Positions 25,482 through 32,516 of a stretch of DNA of 32,518 nucleotides are shown here, in pieces. Source of the stretch: a bacterium (GTDB lineage Bacteria > Pseudomonadota > Gammaproteobacteria > Burkholderiales > Burkholderiaceae_C). Location: assembly GCA_030824555.1 (NCBI GenBank), contig JAVBXK010000115.1:1-32518 (forward strand), in the 5' to 3' direction. Made by a program: the position numbers and the translations under genes. Position 1 is the stretch's first letter, and each line of letters starts with the position of its first letter. The notes under the pieces are model-generated. The model searched no databases, was not told where the DNA came from, and worked only from the letters and a program-made list of their open reading frames with translations.

Positions 25482-26720
25482 ATGAGCAAGCAACTTCAAG
25501 ACGCCTACATCGTCGCCGCCACGCGCACGCCCATTGGCAAATCGCACCGGGGCTTCTTCCGCAACACCCGCCCTGACGACCTGCTGGCCCACGCCCTGCG
25601 TGCAGCACTCGCCCAGGTGCCCAGCCTGGACCCGGCGAGCATTGAAGACGTGATCTGCGGCTGCGCCATTCCCGAAGGTCAGCAAGGCCTGAACGTGGCG
25701 CGCATCGGCGCGGTGCTGGCCGGTCTGCCCAACAGCGTGGGTGGCATCACCGTCAACCGCTTTTGCGCGTCGGGCCTGAGCGCCATCCAGATGGCCGCCG
25801 ACCGCATCCGCGTGGGCGAGGCCGACGTGATGATTGCCGCCGGTGCCGAAAGCATGAGCATGGTGCCCATGATGGGCAACAGCCCCAGCCTGTCGCCCAG
25901 CATCTTTGCCGACACGCAAAACGTCGAGAAATACGGCATTGCCTACGGCATGGGCTTGACTGCCGAGAAGGTGGCGCAACAGTGGAAAGTGAGCCGCGCC
26001 GACCAGGACGCGTTTGCCCTGCAATCCCACCAACGCGCACTGGCCGCCCAGGCCAAAGGCGAATTTGCCGACGAAACCACCCCCGTGGAAGTGACCGAGC
26101 GCAGCGTCAACCTCGACACAGCCGAAGTCACCACCACCACCCGCATGGTGAGCCAGGACGAAGGCGCACGCCCCGACACCAGCCTGGAAGGCCTGGGCAA
26201 ACTGCGCCCCGCCTTCGCCACCCCACGCCGTGCCGACATGAGCCCCACCGGGCTGGGCACCGTGACGGCTGGCAACAGCAGCCAGACCAGCGACGGCGCG
26301 GGCGCGCTGATTTTGGCCAGCGAGGCCGCCATCAAGCGCTTTGGCCTGACACCACTGGCCCGCTTTGTCAGCTACGCCTCACGCGGCGTGCCCCCGCACC
26401 TGATGGGCATCGGTCCGGTGGAAGCCATTCCTGCTGCGTTGAAAAACGGCGGCATCAGCCAGAACGACATCGACTGGTTTGAGCTGAACGAAGCCTTTGC
26501 CGCCCAAAGCCTGGCCGTGATGAACACGCTGGGCCTGGACCCGGCCAAGGTCAACCCCAACGGCGGCGCCATCGCATTGGGCCACCCGCTGGGTGCCACC
26601 GGTGCCATCCGCGCCGCCACCGTCATTCACGCGCTTCGCCGCCACAGCAAGCGCTACGGCATGGTCACCATGTGCGTGGGCATGGGGCAGGGCGCTGCGG
26701 GGATTTTCGAGCGGGTGTGA
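25482..26720 (+). CDS. Acetyl-CoA C-acyltransferase (thiolase)
   Basis: Last step of beta-oxidation: CoA-dependent cleavage of 3-ketoacyl-CoA to acetyl-CoA and a shortened acyl-CoA. A 412-residue protein starting at ATG 25482 with AAGGAACG upstream. The catalytic set is complete: nucleophile Cys95 in NRFCASGLSA, NEAFA, His368 in GGAIALGHPLGATGA and Cys398 in MCVGMGQG. The long sequence around YGMGLTAEKVA and the sequence style match FadA/AcaA-type degradative thiolases. It is the last gene of the operon and is followed by a strong terminator 21 bases downstream. Confidence 0.96.
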   Translation: MSKQLQDAYIVAATRTPIGKSHRGFFRNTRPDDLLAHALRAALAQVPSLDPASIEDVICGCAIPEGQQGLNVARIGAVLAGLPNSVGGITVNRFCASGLSAIQMAADRIRVGEADVMIAAGAESMSMVPMMGNSPSLSPSIFADTQNVEKYGIAYGMGLTAEKVAQQWKVSRADQDAFALQSHQRALAAQAKGEFADETTPVEVTERSVNLDTAEVTTTTRMVSQDEGARPDTSLEGLGKLRPAFATPRRADMSPTGLGTVTAGNSSQTSDGAGALILASEAAIKRFGLTPLARFVSYASRGVPPHLMGIGPVEAIPAALKNGGISQNDIDWFELNEAFAAQSLAVMNTLGLDPAKVNPNGGAIALGHPLGATGAIRAATVIHALRRHSKRYGMVTMCVGMGQGAAGIFERV

Positions 26721-26741
26721 CGCTCAAGGGTATCGACACTG

Positions 26742-26777
26742 AAATCCCCTGGCTGCGCTGGCGGTCAGGGGATTTTT
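26742..26777 (+). terminator. Intrinsic terminator of the beta-oxidation operon
   Basis: AAATCCCCTG (26742-26751) pairs perfectly with CAGGGGATTT (26766-26775) around a 14-base loop that can itself fold in part, and the stem ends in TTTTT. It lies 21 bases after the thiolase stop. Confidence 0.9.
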
Positions 26778-26875
26778 GCGTGGGTGTCATACAGGTATTT
26801 GGATGCATTTGGGTATGCATAAACAGCTACTGTTTTGATATCAGTCAGCTGCGCCACTGAAAGATGCCTGGCACG

Positions 26876-26907
26876 TTGACCAGATACCCCGCAGCCAAGT
26901 GTAGGAT
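26876..26907 (+). promoter_or_regulatory. Weak promoter candidate for the binding-protein gene
   Basis: TTGACC at 26876-26881 and TAGGAT at 26902-26907 are the best hexamers in the 160-base gap after the terminator. Their 20-base spacer is longer than ideal. They lie 35-66 bases before the start at 26942. Two ATGCAT palindromes six bases apart occur further upstream, near 26804-26822. Confidence 0.3.
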
Positions 26908-26941
26908 GCAGGCGTCCAGTCCAACTCCAGCGAGCTCACCC

Positions 26942-27847
26942 ATGCACTTACCGCTTGTACATCGAATTGTCGTGCTGCTCGTGTTGGGGACATCCACCCA
27001 TGGAGCGCTCGCGCAGGAGCGTACCGGTACCCTGCGCAAAATTGCCGACAGCGCAACCATTGCCCTGGGCTACCACGAGTCAACGCCGCCATTTACCTAC
27101 GTGGGCGAGGATGGCAAGCCAATCGGGTATTCATTTGACATTGCAGTGAAAGTGGCAGAGGCGGTGAAGCGGGAATTGAAAATGCCGTCGCTGCAGGTCA
27201 AGCTCGTTCCATTTACCACCCAAAACAGGTTTCCAACAGTTCAAAACGGCACGTCAGATCTGTCTTGCGGGGCCACCACACACACCACGGAGCGCGAAGC
27301 GCTGGTGGCCTTTTCCAACACGATCTTCATTGCGGGTTCGCGCTTGATGACTCACAAGGACTCTGGCATCAAAGATTTTGGAGACTTGACTGGCAAGAAC
27401 GTCGTGACCTTCGCGGCCTCCACCTCCGAAAAAATGCTTCGCAAAATGAATGCGGAGCAGAACCGTCGCATCAATATCGTCACCACCTTTGACCGTGGCG
27501 AAACCCCCGTCTCGGTTTTGCAAAACGGCCACGCCGATGCCTACATGATGGACGACGCACTTTTGTATGCAGCTATCCAGAAGACTTGGCGTCCCACGGA
27601 ATGGGTGGTGGTAGGCAAGCCCCAGTCGTTCGAAGCCTACGGCTGCTTCATGCGCAAGGAAGACGCCGCGTTCAAAAAGGTGGTGGATAACGAGATAGCC
27701 CGCATCCAAAAGTCTGGGGAAGGCGACGCTTTGTACAAGAAGTGGCTGCTTTCACCCATCCCGCCCAAAGGCGCGAACTTCAACTTTCCGATGAGTGAAG
27801 CCATGGTGCAGTTGTTTCAAACCCCCAATGACAAGCCCTTTGATTGA
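26942..27847 (+). CDS. Periplasmic amino-acid-binding protein (GltI-like)
   Basis: A 301-residue periplasmic solute-binding protein. ATG 26942 gives a normal signal peptide (HRIVVLLVLGTSTHGALA before QERTG); the longer frame from 26864 would bury it. The mature chain follows E. coli GltI closely as I recall that sequence: TLRKIA, ESTPPF, GYSFDI, LQVKLVPFTTQNRFPTVQNG, CGATT, FSNTIF, SRLMTHKDSGIKDF, MMDDALL, VVGKPQS.EAYGC, IPPKG.NFNF and a terminal PNDKPFD. Glutamate or aspartate is therefore a likely ligand. There are no ABC permease or ATPase genes beside it. The next gene, 34 bases downstream in the same direction, is a membrane diguanylate cyclase, which suggests sensing rather than transport. 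Confidence 0.9.
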   Translation: MHLPLVHRIVVLLVLGTSTHGALAQERTGTLRKIADSATIALGYHESTPPFTYVGEDGKPIGYSFDIAVKVAEAVKRELKMPSLQVKLVPFTTQNRFPTVQNGTSDLSCGATTHTTEREALVAFSNTIFIAGSRLMTHKDSGIKDFGDLTGKNVVTFAASTSEKMLRKMNAEQNRRINIVTTFDRGETPVSVLQNGHADAYMMDDALLYAAIQKTWRPTEWVVVGKPQSFEAYGCFMRKEDAAFKKVVDNEIARIQKSGEGDALYKKWLLSPIPPKGANFNFPMSEAMVQLFQTPNDKPFD

Positions 27848-27881
27848 AGCGCTGGGCCGGACGCACGTGGCTTGAACGTCG

Positions 27882-29933
27882 ATGCGCGCCACACTTTTCA
27901 AGAAATATGCGCTGATATTTGGCGCCGTTGTGGGCTCATTGCTGCTGCTGAGTGGCGTCGTGAGCATCAGTTACTCGTACCAGCACAACCGACAAGCGCT
28001 GATTGAGCTGCAGCATGAAAAAGCGCAAGCCGCGGCCACGCGAATTGGGCAGCGTCTGGTCGAGCTGGAGCAAAAAATGGGTACGACGGCTGAACCCGGC
28101 ACAGGCACGAGGCCGCTCGATCAGCGGCGGACAGAGGTTCAGTTGCTGCGTCGCACACAGGCGTTCAGAGAGCTGGTGTTGTTGGCCCCTGACGGCAAGG
28201 AGGTGTTGCGGGTGTCACGAAGCGAGGGCGACGCGAACAACGTGGGGCGCGATTTTTCATTGCAGCCGTGGTTTGCTCAAGTGAAGTCGGGGCGACCCTA
28301 CCGCAGCCCCGTCTATTTTCACAATGATGCGCTGTTCATGACCGTGGCCATGGCTGTGGGTCCCGAAGAAGCCGGCATTACCGTGGCGGAAATTGACCTG
28401 GAATACTTGCTTGACAGCATTTCAAGTATCAAAGTGGGAGACGTTGGACACGCCTATGTGGTCGATTCGAGTGGCTTGTTGATTGCCCACCCCAATATCG
28501 GCTTGGTGCTGGCAAAGCAGAACCTGGCCTCACTCCCACAGGTGCGGGAGGCGCTGCGCGCGCGTGACCGCGCAACCATGGACATGAGCGCCGCCCGAAG
28601 CCTGGCGGGCAATCCCGTGCTGACAGCCTTTGGTGCCATTCCCTACTTGGGTTGGCTGGTGTTCATTGAAGAGCCGTTGTCGCAGGCCTACCAACCCTTG
28701 TACGCTGAAGCTGCCCGCAGCGCCGTGCTGATGCTGATGGGCGTTGTGCTCGCGGTGTTGGCCTGTGTCACCCTGGTGCGTCAAATGGTTAAACCCATTC
28801 GTGCCTTGCGCGATGGTGCGCAACAGATTGGTCACGGTGTTTTTGACCAGCCCATTGTGGTCAAAACGGGCGATGAGCTCGAAGAGCTGGCGGATGATTT
28901 CAACCGCATGGCGCAGCGTTTGCAGGAATCGTATGCCTCTTTGGAGCAAAAGGTGGCGCAGCGCACCCGGGAACTGTCCGACACCGCGCATGCCCTGCGG
29001 GAAGCGCAGCAAATAGCTGGCTTGGGTAGTTTCGTGTTTGATGTAGTCGAAAACGCCTGGGTGGGGTCGGATGTCCTGGACACTTTGCTGGGTATTCCCA
29101 CCCAGGCTCCCCACGTACGCCAAAGCTTCATGGAACTGATTCACCCAGACGACTTGCAGGCGGTGAAAAGCAGCTTTGAAGATCAGCTTTTGGTCTGTGG
29201 ACAGGCTTTTGATGAAGTGTTTCGGATCGTCAGGGGGGACGACCATGCGGTTCGGTGGGTACACGGTCTGGGCAGGGCTGAATACGGCGCCGCAGGTGCC
29301 GTCATCAAGGTCAATGGGACGATCCAAGACATCACGGAACGCAAACAACTGGAGGACCAGATACGCCAGTTGGCGTTTTACGATGCGCTGACGCAGCTTC
29401 CAAACCGTCGGCTTTTCAATGACAGACTGAGCCAGGCTTTGCTGACAGAAAAGCGACGCGGAAGCTGTGGCGCAGTCTTGTTTTTGGACCTTGACAACTT
29501 CAAGCCACTCAACGACCTGCATGGTCACGCGGTAGGCGATTTGCTGCTGGTGGAGGTTGCCCGACGATTGCATACTTGCGTACGCCAAGCGGACACCGTA
29601 GCGCGGTTCGGAGGCGATGAGTTTGTGGCCATCTTGGGTGAACTGCACGGTGACCGGGCGCAAGCTGCAGCGCAGGCTTTGACCGTTGCCGAAAAGGTAC
29701 GGTCGAGCCTGTCAGAGCCCTACCACCTTCTGGTTCATTCGGACGTGCAGGGTGATGTCACCATAGAACACCATTGTTCAGCCAGTATCGGTGTGACCAT
29801 ATTTGTTCCCTGCGAAACCAATGAAACCGACATTCTTGTCGCAGCAGACGCAGCCATGTATGAAGCCAAGAAGGGTGGTCGAAACACAATTCGAATCAGT
29901 GGCCAGTCGCTGGCATCTGCGCCCAATGTGTAA
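27882..29933 (+). CDS. Membrane diguanylate cyclase (dCache-HAMP-PAS-GGDEF)
   Basis: A 683-residue inner-membrane enzyme making cyclic di-GMP from two GTP. Membrane segment 1 is near 8-30 (YALIFGAVVGSLLLLSGVV) and segment 2 near 278-300 (LMLMGVVLAVLACVTLV). Between them is a periplasmic double-Cache-like sensor (QPWFAQVKSGRPYRSPVY, VAEIDLEYL, GHAYVVDSSGLLIAHP). A HAMP linker, a coiled coil and a PAS domain (about 380-490, ending with TIQDITERKQLE) follow. The GGDEF domain begins with FYDALTQLPNRRLF; the active site GGDEF is intact at 577-581 and the inhibitory-site RxxD (RQAD) lies five residues before it. An active, product-inhibited cyclase is expected. There is no EAL domain. The pairing with a periplasmic binding protein suggests that protein may present ligand to the sensor (inference). 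Confidence 0.93.
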   Translation: MRATLFKKYALIFGAVVGSLLLLSGVVSISYSYQHNRQALIELQHEKAQAAATRIGQRLVELEQKMGTTAEPGTGTRPLDQRRTEVQLLRRTQAFRELVLLAPDGKEVLRVSRSEGDANNVGRDFSLQPWFAQVKSGRPYRSPVYFHNDALFMTVAMAVGPEEAGITVAEIDLEYLLDSISSIKVGDVGHAYVVDSSGLLIAHPNIGLVLAKQNLASLPQVREALRARDRATMDMSAARSLAGNPVLTAFGAIPYLGWLVFIEEPLSQAYQPLYAEAARSAVLMLMGVVLAVLACVTLVRQMVKPIRALRDGAQQIGHGVFDQPIVVKTGDELEELADDFNRMAQRLQESYASLEQKVAQRTRELSDTAHALREAQQIAGLGSFVFDVVENAWVGSDVLDTLLGIPTQAPHVRQSFMELIHPDDLQAVKSSFEDQLLVCGQAFDEVFRIVRGDDHAVRWVHGLGRAEYGAAGAVIKVNGTIQDITERKQLEDQIRQLAFYDALTQLPNRRLFNDRLSQALLTEKRRGSCGAVLFLDLDNFKPLNDLHGHAVGDLLLVEVARRLHTCVRQADTVARFGGDEFVAILGELHGDRAQAAAQALTVAEKVRSSLSEPYHLLVHSDVQGDVTIEHHCSASIGVTIFVPCETNETDILVAADAAMYEAKKGGRNTIRISGQSLASAPNV

Positions 29934-29984
29934 CGGCCTTTTTGTGCCAGCGAATGGCATCAGGCATCCGGCATCAGCATAGGG

Positions 29985-30147
29985 CCTTGAGTACGGACAC
30001 GCTGGCGGCGGTGATGGGGTGTGCACCGATCGATATTGCTGATGTCCAGAGGCTTCATGAAGTCCTCCAGCAAAATTGGGCCGGGGTGAATGTCGTCAAG
30101 CAGTTCGGTCGTCATGTGCCAGGCGCCTGAATGTCAGTGCAGTCATC
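29985..30147 (-). pseudogene. Collapsed second copy of higA with the end of higB
   Basis: On the minus strand an ATG at 30115 reads MTTELLDDIHPGPILLEDFM then KPL, nearly identical to the start of the intact higA at 31095. It then jumps to ISNI, and in a shifted frame GAHPITA, matching ISDIVNGARPISA of the intact gene. The missing part equals a 48-base segment flanked by TGATG in the intact gene (30972 and 31020), and a further two-base loss breaks the frame. Upstream of the ATG, bases about 30116-30147 still resemble the end of higB and the gap. The helix-turn-helix is lost, so the antitoxin is dead. The rest of the 29934-30191 gap has only short GGCATC repeats near 29957-29976. Confidence 0.85.
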
Positions 30148-30191
30148 TGATCCAGTAAGCTCGCGCCTGCCATCCCACGAGTGAGTCGCCC

Positions 30192-30533
30192 ATGCACAAC
30201 CCGATTCCCATCGACCACCTGACCGAAGCCGAACTGGTTGACCTGAACCACCGGGTGGTGACGCGGCTGAGGTTTTTGCACGACATGAAGCTGCACGCCC
30301 GTATGCTGGACTTCAGTGTGGGCGAGAAGGTGTCGTTTCAGCCCGACGGGCATCCGGTGCTGTTTGCCACCATCGTCAAATACAACCGTAAAACCGTCAC
30401 CCTCATCACCGAGGGCGGGCAGCAGTGGAACGTGGCCCCCGTGTTTTTGCGCAAACTCACCGACCTGGGCCAGGCCACCGCGACTGACTGCTCAGTGCCC
30501 AGCTCGGGCGTGGCCCATACACCCCGACGCTGA
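30192..30533 (+). CDS. Small hypothetical protein with a beta-barrel-like centre
   Basis: A 113-residue cytoplasmic protein that I do not recognise. The start, HNPIPIDHLTEAELVDLNHRVVTRLRFLHDM, appears helical. The centre, VGEKVSFQPDGHPVLFATIVKYNRKTVTLITEGGQQWNVAP, seen as VGEKVSFQP then IVKYNRKTVTLIT, alternates strands and turns in the manner of small KOW/SH3-like or chromo-like folds that often bind nucleic acid. The last 20 residues look disordered. Good codon use and a plausible ATG support a real gene. It is flanked by the dead higBA copy and the intact higBA operon, in opposite orientation to both. Function unknown. Confidence 0.7.
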   Translation: MHNPIPIDHLTEAELVDLNHRVVTRLRFLHDMKLHARMLDFSVGEKVSFQPDGHPVLFATIVKYNRKTVTLITEGGQQWNVAPVFLRKLTDLGQATATDCSVPSSGVAHTPRR

Positions 30534-30557
30534 TGGCCTTCGAGCGATCATCCTTGC

Positions 30558-30767
30558 TCAGCGCGCCTTTTGCAGCAGCTCAAGCCCGCGCTCGTCGCGC
30601 GAGGCACCACGAGTCGCACGGACGTTGAAGCGGGTTTCTGCGTCGAACTCCCCAAACATGATGCAATGCGGCATGAAGCTGTCCAACAGCTCGTCGCGCT
30701 CGGCGACGCTCAGGCGGCAGTCTGCATCCAGGTGGAATTGGCAGCCGTCAAACGCTTTGTGCTGCAT
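30558..30767 (-). CDS. Small hypothetical protein downstream of higA
   Basis: A 69-residue minus-strand frame beginning 7 bases after the higA stop, suggesting a third gene of the higBA operon. It reads QHKAFDGCQFHLDADCRLS, then VAERDELLDSFMPHCIMFGE, then FDAETRFNVRATRGAS. Third-position G/C preference in this frame resembles real genes here, and the opposite strand gives no better candidate. I do not recognise a family. It could instead be the tail of a longer lost gene. Confidence is moderate because of its size and lack of a known relative. Confidence 0.5.
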   Translation of the reverse strand: MQHKAFDGCQFHLDADCRLSVAERDELLDSFMPHCIMFGEFDAETRFNVRATRGASRDERGLELLQKAR

Positions 30768-30774
30768 GTCATGT

Positions 30775-31095
30775 TCAGCCTGCCGAAGTCCCTGCCGCAG
30801 GCTGAAACACCCGAATGCGGGGCGCGATTTTGTCGTGGCTGTTGCGCATGACCGTGCGCATGTCGTACTCGGTTTGCAGGTTCAGCCAGTAGCGCGGGTC
30901 CATACTGAAAAACAGGCCCAGCCGCAAGGCCGTGTCGGCGCTGATGGGGCGTGCGCCGTTCACGATGTCGCTGATGCGGCTGGGGGGCACGTCCATGTCG
31001 GCGGCCAGTTGCCGGGCGGTGATGCCCAGTGGTTTCATGAAGTCTTCCAGCAGAATTTCGCCAGGGTGAATCTCGTCAAGCAGTTCGGTGGTCAT
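30775..31095 (-). CDS. higA: HigA-family antitoxin
   Basis: A 106-residue XRE-type DNA-binding antitoxin that neutralises HigB and represses its own promoter. It begins MTTELLDEIHPGEILLEDFM-KPLGIT, the characteristic N-terminus of HigA/GraA proteins, followed by the helix-turn-helix (ARQLAADMDVPPSRISDI then VNGARPISADTALRLGLFF). It continues DPRYWLNLQTEYDMRTV as in the family. The C-terminal RVFQPAAGTSAG is slightly longer than usual. It starts 17 bases after the toxin stop; toxin first, antitoxin second is the usual higBA order. A broken second copy of this gene lies at about 29985-30115. Confidence 0.93.
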   Translation of the reverse strand: MTTELLDEIHPGEILLEDFMKPLGITARQLAADMDVPPSRISDIVNGARPISADTALRLGLFFSMDPRYWLNLQTEYDMRTVMRNSHDKIAPRIRVFQPAAGTSAG

Positions 31096-31112
31096 GAGCG
31101 TGCTCCTGTTTG

Positions 31113-31391
31113 TCAGTGGTAGTCCACGATTTCCACGCGGTAGGCTCCGTCGTCATGCCACGCAAAGCACACGCGCCATTGGGCATTGATGCGGATGCTG
31201 TGCTGGCCCAGGCGGTCACCTTTTAGGGCTTCCAACTGGTTGCCGGGTGGAATGCGCAAGCTGTGCAGGTCGGTTGCGGCATGCAGTTGTAGCAACTTGC
31301 GTCGCGCCACCCGCTCAATGTTTCTGAAGCGCACAACGCCCCTGCTGTTGAACAGGGCTTCGGTGTCGGCGCAGACGAATGAACGAATCAT
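31113..31391 (-). CDS. higB: HigB/GraT-family RelE-like toxin
   Basis: A 92-residue toxin of the RelE fold. The family cleaves mRNA on the ribosome. Motifs: IRSFVCADTEALFN at the start, RRKLLQLHAATDLHSLRIPPGN in the middle (seen as RRKLLQLHAA and LRIPPGN), LEALKGDRLGQHSIRIN, then QWRVCFAW and VEIVDYH at the end. These match HigB/GraT proteins closely, including the basic catalytic-face residues and the YRVEIVDYH tail. It is complete, so with intact higA the module should be functional. ATG at 31391; the leader contains AT-rich promoter-like sequence and an inverted repeat. Confidence 0.93.
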   Translation of the reverse strand: MIRSFVCADTEALFNSRGVVRFRNIERVARRKLLQLHAATDLHSLRIPPGNQLEALKGDRLGQHSIRINAQWRVCFAWHDDGAYRVEIVDYH

Positions 31392-31397
31392 GGATTA

Positions 31398-31432
31398 ATA
31401 GTATCTGATTTTAAGATTCTGTATTGAAGAAT
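31398..31432 (-). promoter_or_regulatory. Candidate higBA promoter/operator
   Basis: On the minus strand a TACTAT hexamer (31398-31403) lies 7 bases before the higB ATG. Upstream, ATTCT-N7-AGAAT forms an inverted repeat at 31416-31432 in an AT-rich stretch where a -35 element would fall. Repressor binding here would fit HigA autoregulation. No good -35 hexamer is seen, so this is tentative. Confidence 0.35.
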
Positions 31433-31479
31433 TTTTAACCTTGTGGACCCCGTTGCTGTTTGTCAGGTTCGTCACCGTT

Positions 31480-31715
31480 CCCACTCCACCCGCCACGCGG
31501 CAAATTCACTGGGCCGCAGCCGGTAGCGGGCGATGTTGCCCTCATGCAGGGCCATCAGTGGGTCGTGCCCACTTCCACAACGCGTGCGTGGTCTGACGCG
31601 GGCCGCGATGGCAGCGCAACGCCCTGCACATGGCCAATGGCCTGCGGCCGGGTCATGCACTGGCGCACCACGTGGGTCGTCACCACAGGCGGGCGGTACG
31701 CCTGACCGGGCTGCT
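31480..31715 (-). pseudogene. Probable gene debris, minus strand
   Basis: Minus-strand frames here look protein-like but broken. One reads AYRPPVVTTHVVRQCMTRP then QAIGHVQGVALPS and ends with a stop after VVEVGTTH. The adjoining frame continues DPLMALHEGNIARYRLRPSE then FAAWRVEWER and stops at the minus-strand TGA near 31470. A single frameshift near 31556 would join them. I do not recognise the protein and no full-length frame exists. The remaining bases of this region (31433-32040) hold a small open frame, a hairpin and the GNAT leader. Confidence 0.3.
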
Positions 31716-31735
31716 GTGCAATAAGCATAGTAAAA

Positions 31736-31756
31736 AATGTGAGTGCCTCTCACATT
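31736..31756 (-). terminator. Hairpin, possible minus-strand terminator
   Basis: AATGTGAG and CTCACATT form a perfect 8-base-pair stem around TGCCT. Read on the minus strand the stem runs into TTTTTT followed by ACTATG, so it could end minus-strand transcription, although the stem is AT-rich. It may instead be a protein-binding palindrome. Confidence 0.4.
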
Positions 31757-31931
31757 GTTCGTCGGGCCTTCCAGCATTTTCGCCATTGAAAACAGGCGCA
31801 ATAACATCAAAAATGCCCTCAAAACACCTCTGAACAGCCCATGGGCGCTGCCAAAAGACCTTTCGGGGACATTTTTGGGTTTTTTCAGCGAGAATTTGAA
31901 AGCTAAAACGGGCCACATCGCTCTTGAATAA
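31743..31931 (+). CDS. Possible small protein, 62 residues
   Basis: An AT-richer frame starting at GTG 31743 inside the hairpin, reading PLTLFVGPSSIFAIENRRN, then NIKNALKTPLNSPWALPKDL, then SGTFLGFFSENLKAKTGHIA. It has no good ribosome-binding site and base composition unlike its neighbours. It may be a horizontally acquired small gene, a fragment, or chance. I do not recognise it. Confidence 0.2.
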   Translation: MPLTLFVGPSSIFAIENRRNNIKNALKTPLNSPWALPKDLSGTFLGFFSENLKAKTGHIALE

Positions 31932-32040
31932 AGCGAAAACAGCTCATCTTTTTATACTTTATTTTGATAGCATCGTGCCCAATGCCTGTCGGCACACCCG
32001 GCCGCAAGCCCGCCCGACAACCCCCCGAAAGGAACCCCGC

Positions 32041-32469
32041 ATGCTCGATTGGTCCGACGCCCTTGACGATGTGGACTGGCCCGCCCTGAGCGACCTGTAC
32101 CGCCGCGCCCCCCTGGGCGACAAACCCCCCGAGCTGCTGCGCACCGTGTTCGGCAACAGCCGCTATCACTGGCTGGTGCGGGAAAACGGTGTGCCGGTGG
32201 CCGCTGGCCGCGCCGTGGCCGACGGGGCCGATTGCGCCTGCATCTGTGACGTGGTGGTGTGCCCCACCCGCCAGGGCACGGGCCTGGGCCAGGCCATGGT
32301 GCAGCGCCTGGTGGAGCAGTGCCGGGGGCACCGCAAAATCATCCTGTACTCGGTGCCCGGCAAAGAGCCGTTTTACGCCAGGTTCGGCTTTCGGCGCATG
32401 TTGACCGCCATGGCCCTTTTCCAGGACCCCGCTGCCGCCGTGCAAGGCGGCTACGTGGGCGACGACTGA
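32041..32469 (+). CDS. GNAT-family N-acetyltransferase
   Basis: A 142-residue acetyl-CoA-dependent acetyltransferase. ATG 32041 follows AAAGGAACC at a good distance. The acetyl-CoA pyrophosphate-binding motif A is CDVVVCPTRQGTGLGQAMV, with the (R/Q)xxGxG core at Arg77-Gln78-Gly79-Thr80-Gly81-Leu82-Gly83. The C-terminal half has LYSVPGKEPFYARFGFRRM, the usual GNAT segment with YARFGF. Length and layout suit a small-molecule or protein acetyltransferase; the substrate is unknown. It appears monocistronic, with a large inverted repeat right after the stop. Confidence 0.9.
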   Translation: MLDWSDALDDVDWPALSDLYRRAPLGDKPPELLRTVFGNSRYHWLVRENGVPVAAGRAVADGADCACICDVVVCPTRQGTGLGQAMVQRLVEQCRGHRKIILYSVPGKEPFYARFGFRRMLTAMALFQDPAAAVQGGYVGDD

Positions 32470-32516
32470 GCGGCCGTGGGGACATCCTCTTTCGCCCAAG
32501 ATGTACACACGGCCGC
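32470..32516. repeat. Large imperfect inverted repeat after the GNAT gene
   Basis: Two 19-base arms with a 9-base loop. The outer nine bases pair perfectly (GCGGCCGTG with CACGGCCGC), and 16 of 19 positions match overall, with an inner ACATC/GATGT block. It begins directly after the GNAT stop and ends two bases before the window end. It may be a terminator stem whose T-run lies outside the window, or a repeated palindrome. Confidence 0.6.

Noticed and set aside
30316-31122. 268-residue plus-strand frame across the higBA region
   Set aside because: It overlaps the small plus-strand gene in another frame and runs antisense to higA, which is unmistakable.
31924-32040. Longer N-terminus for the GNAT protein
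   Set aside because: The upstream part is low in coding character and a good ribosome-binding site precedes ATG 32041.
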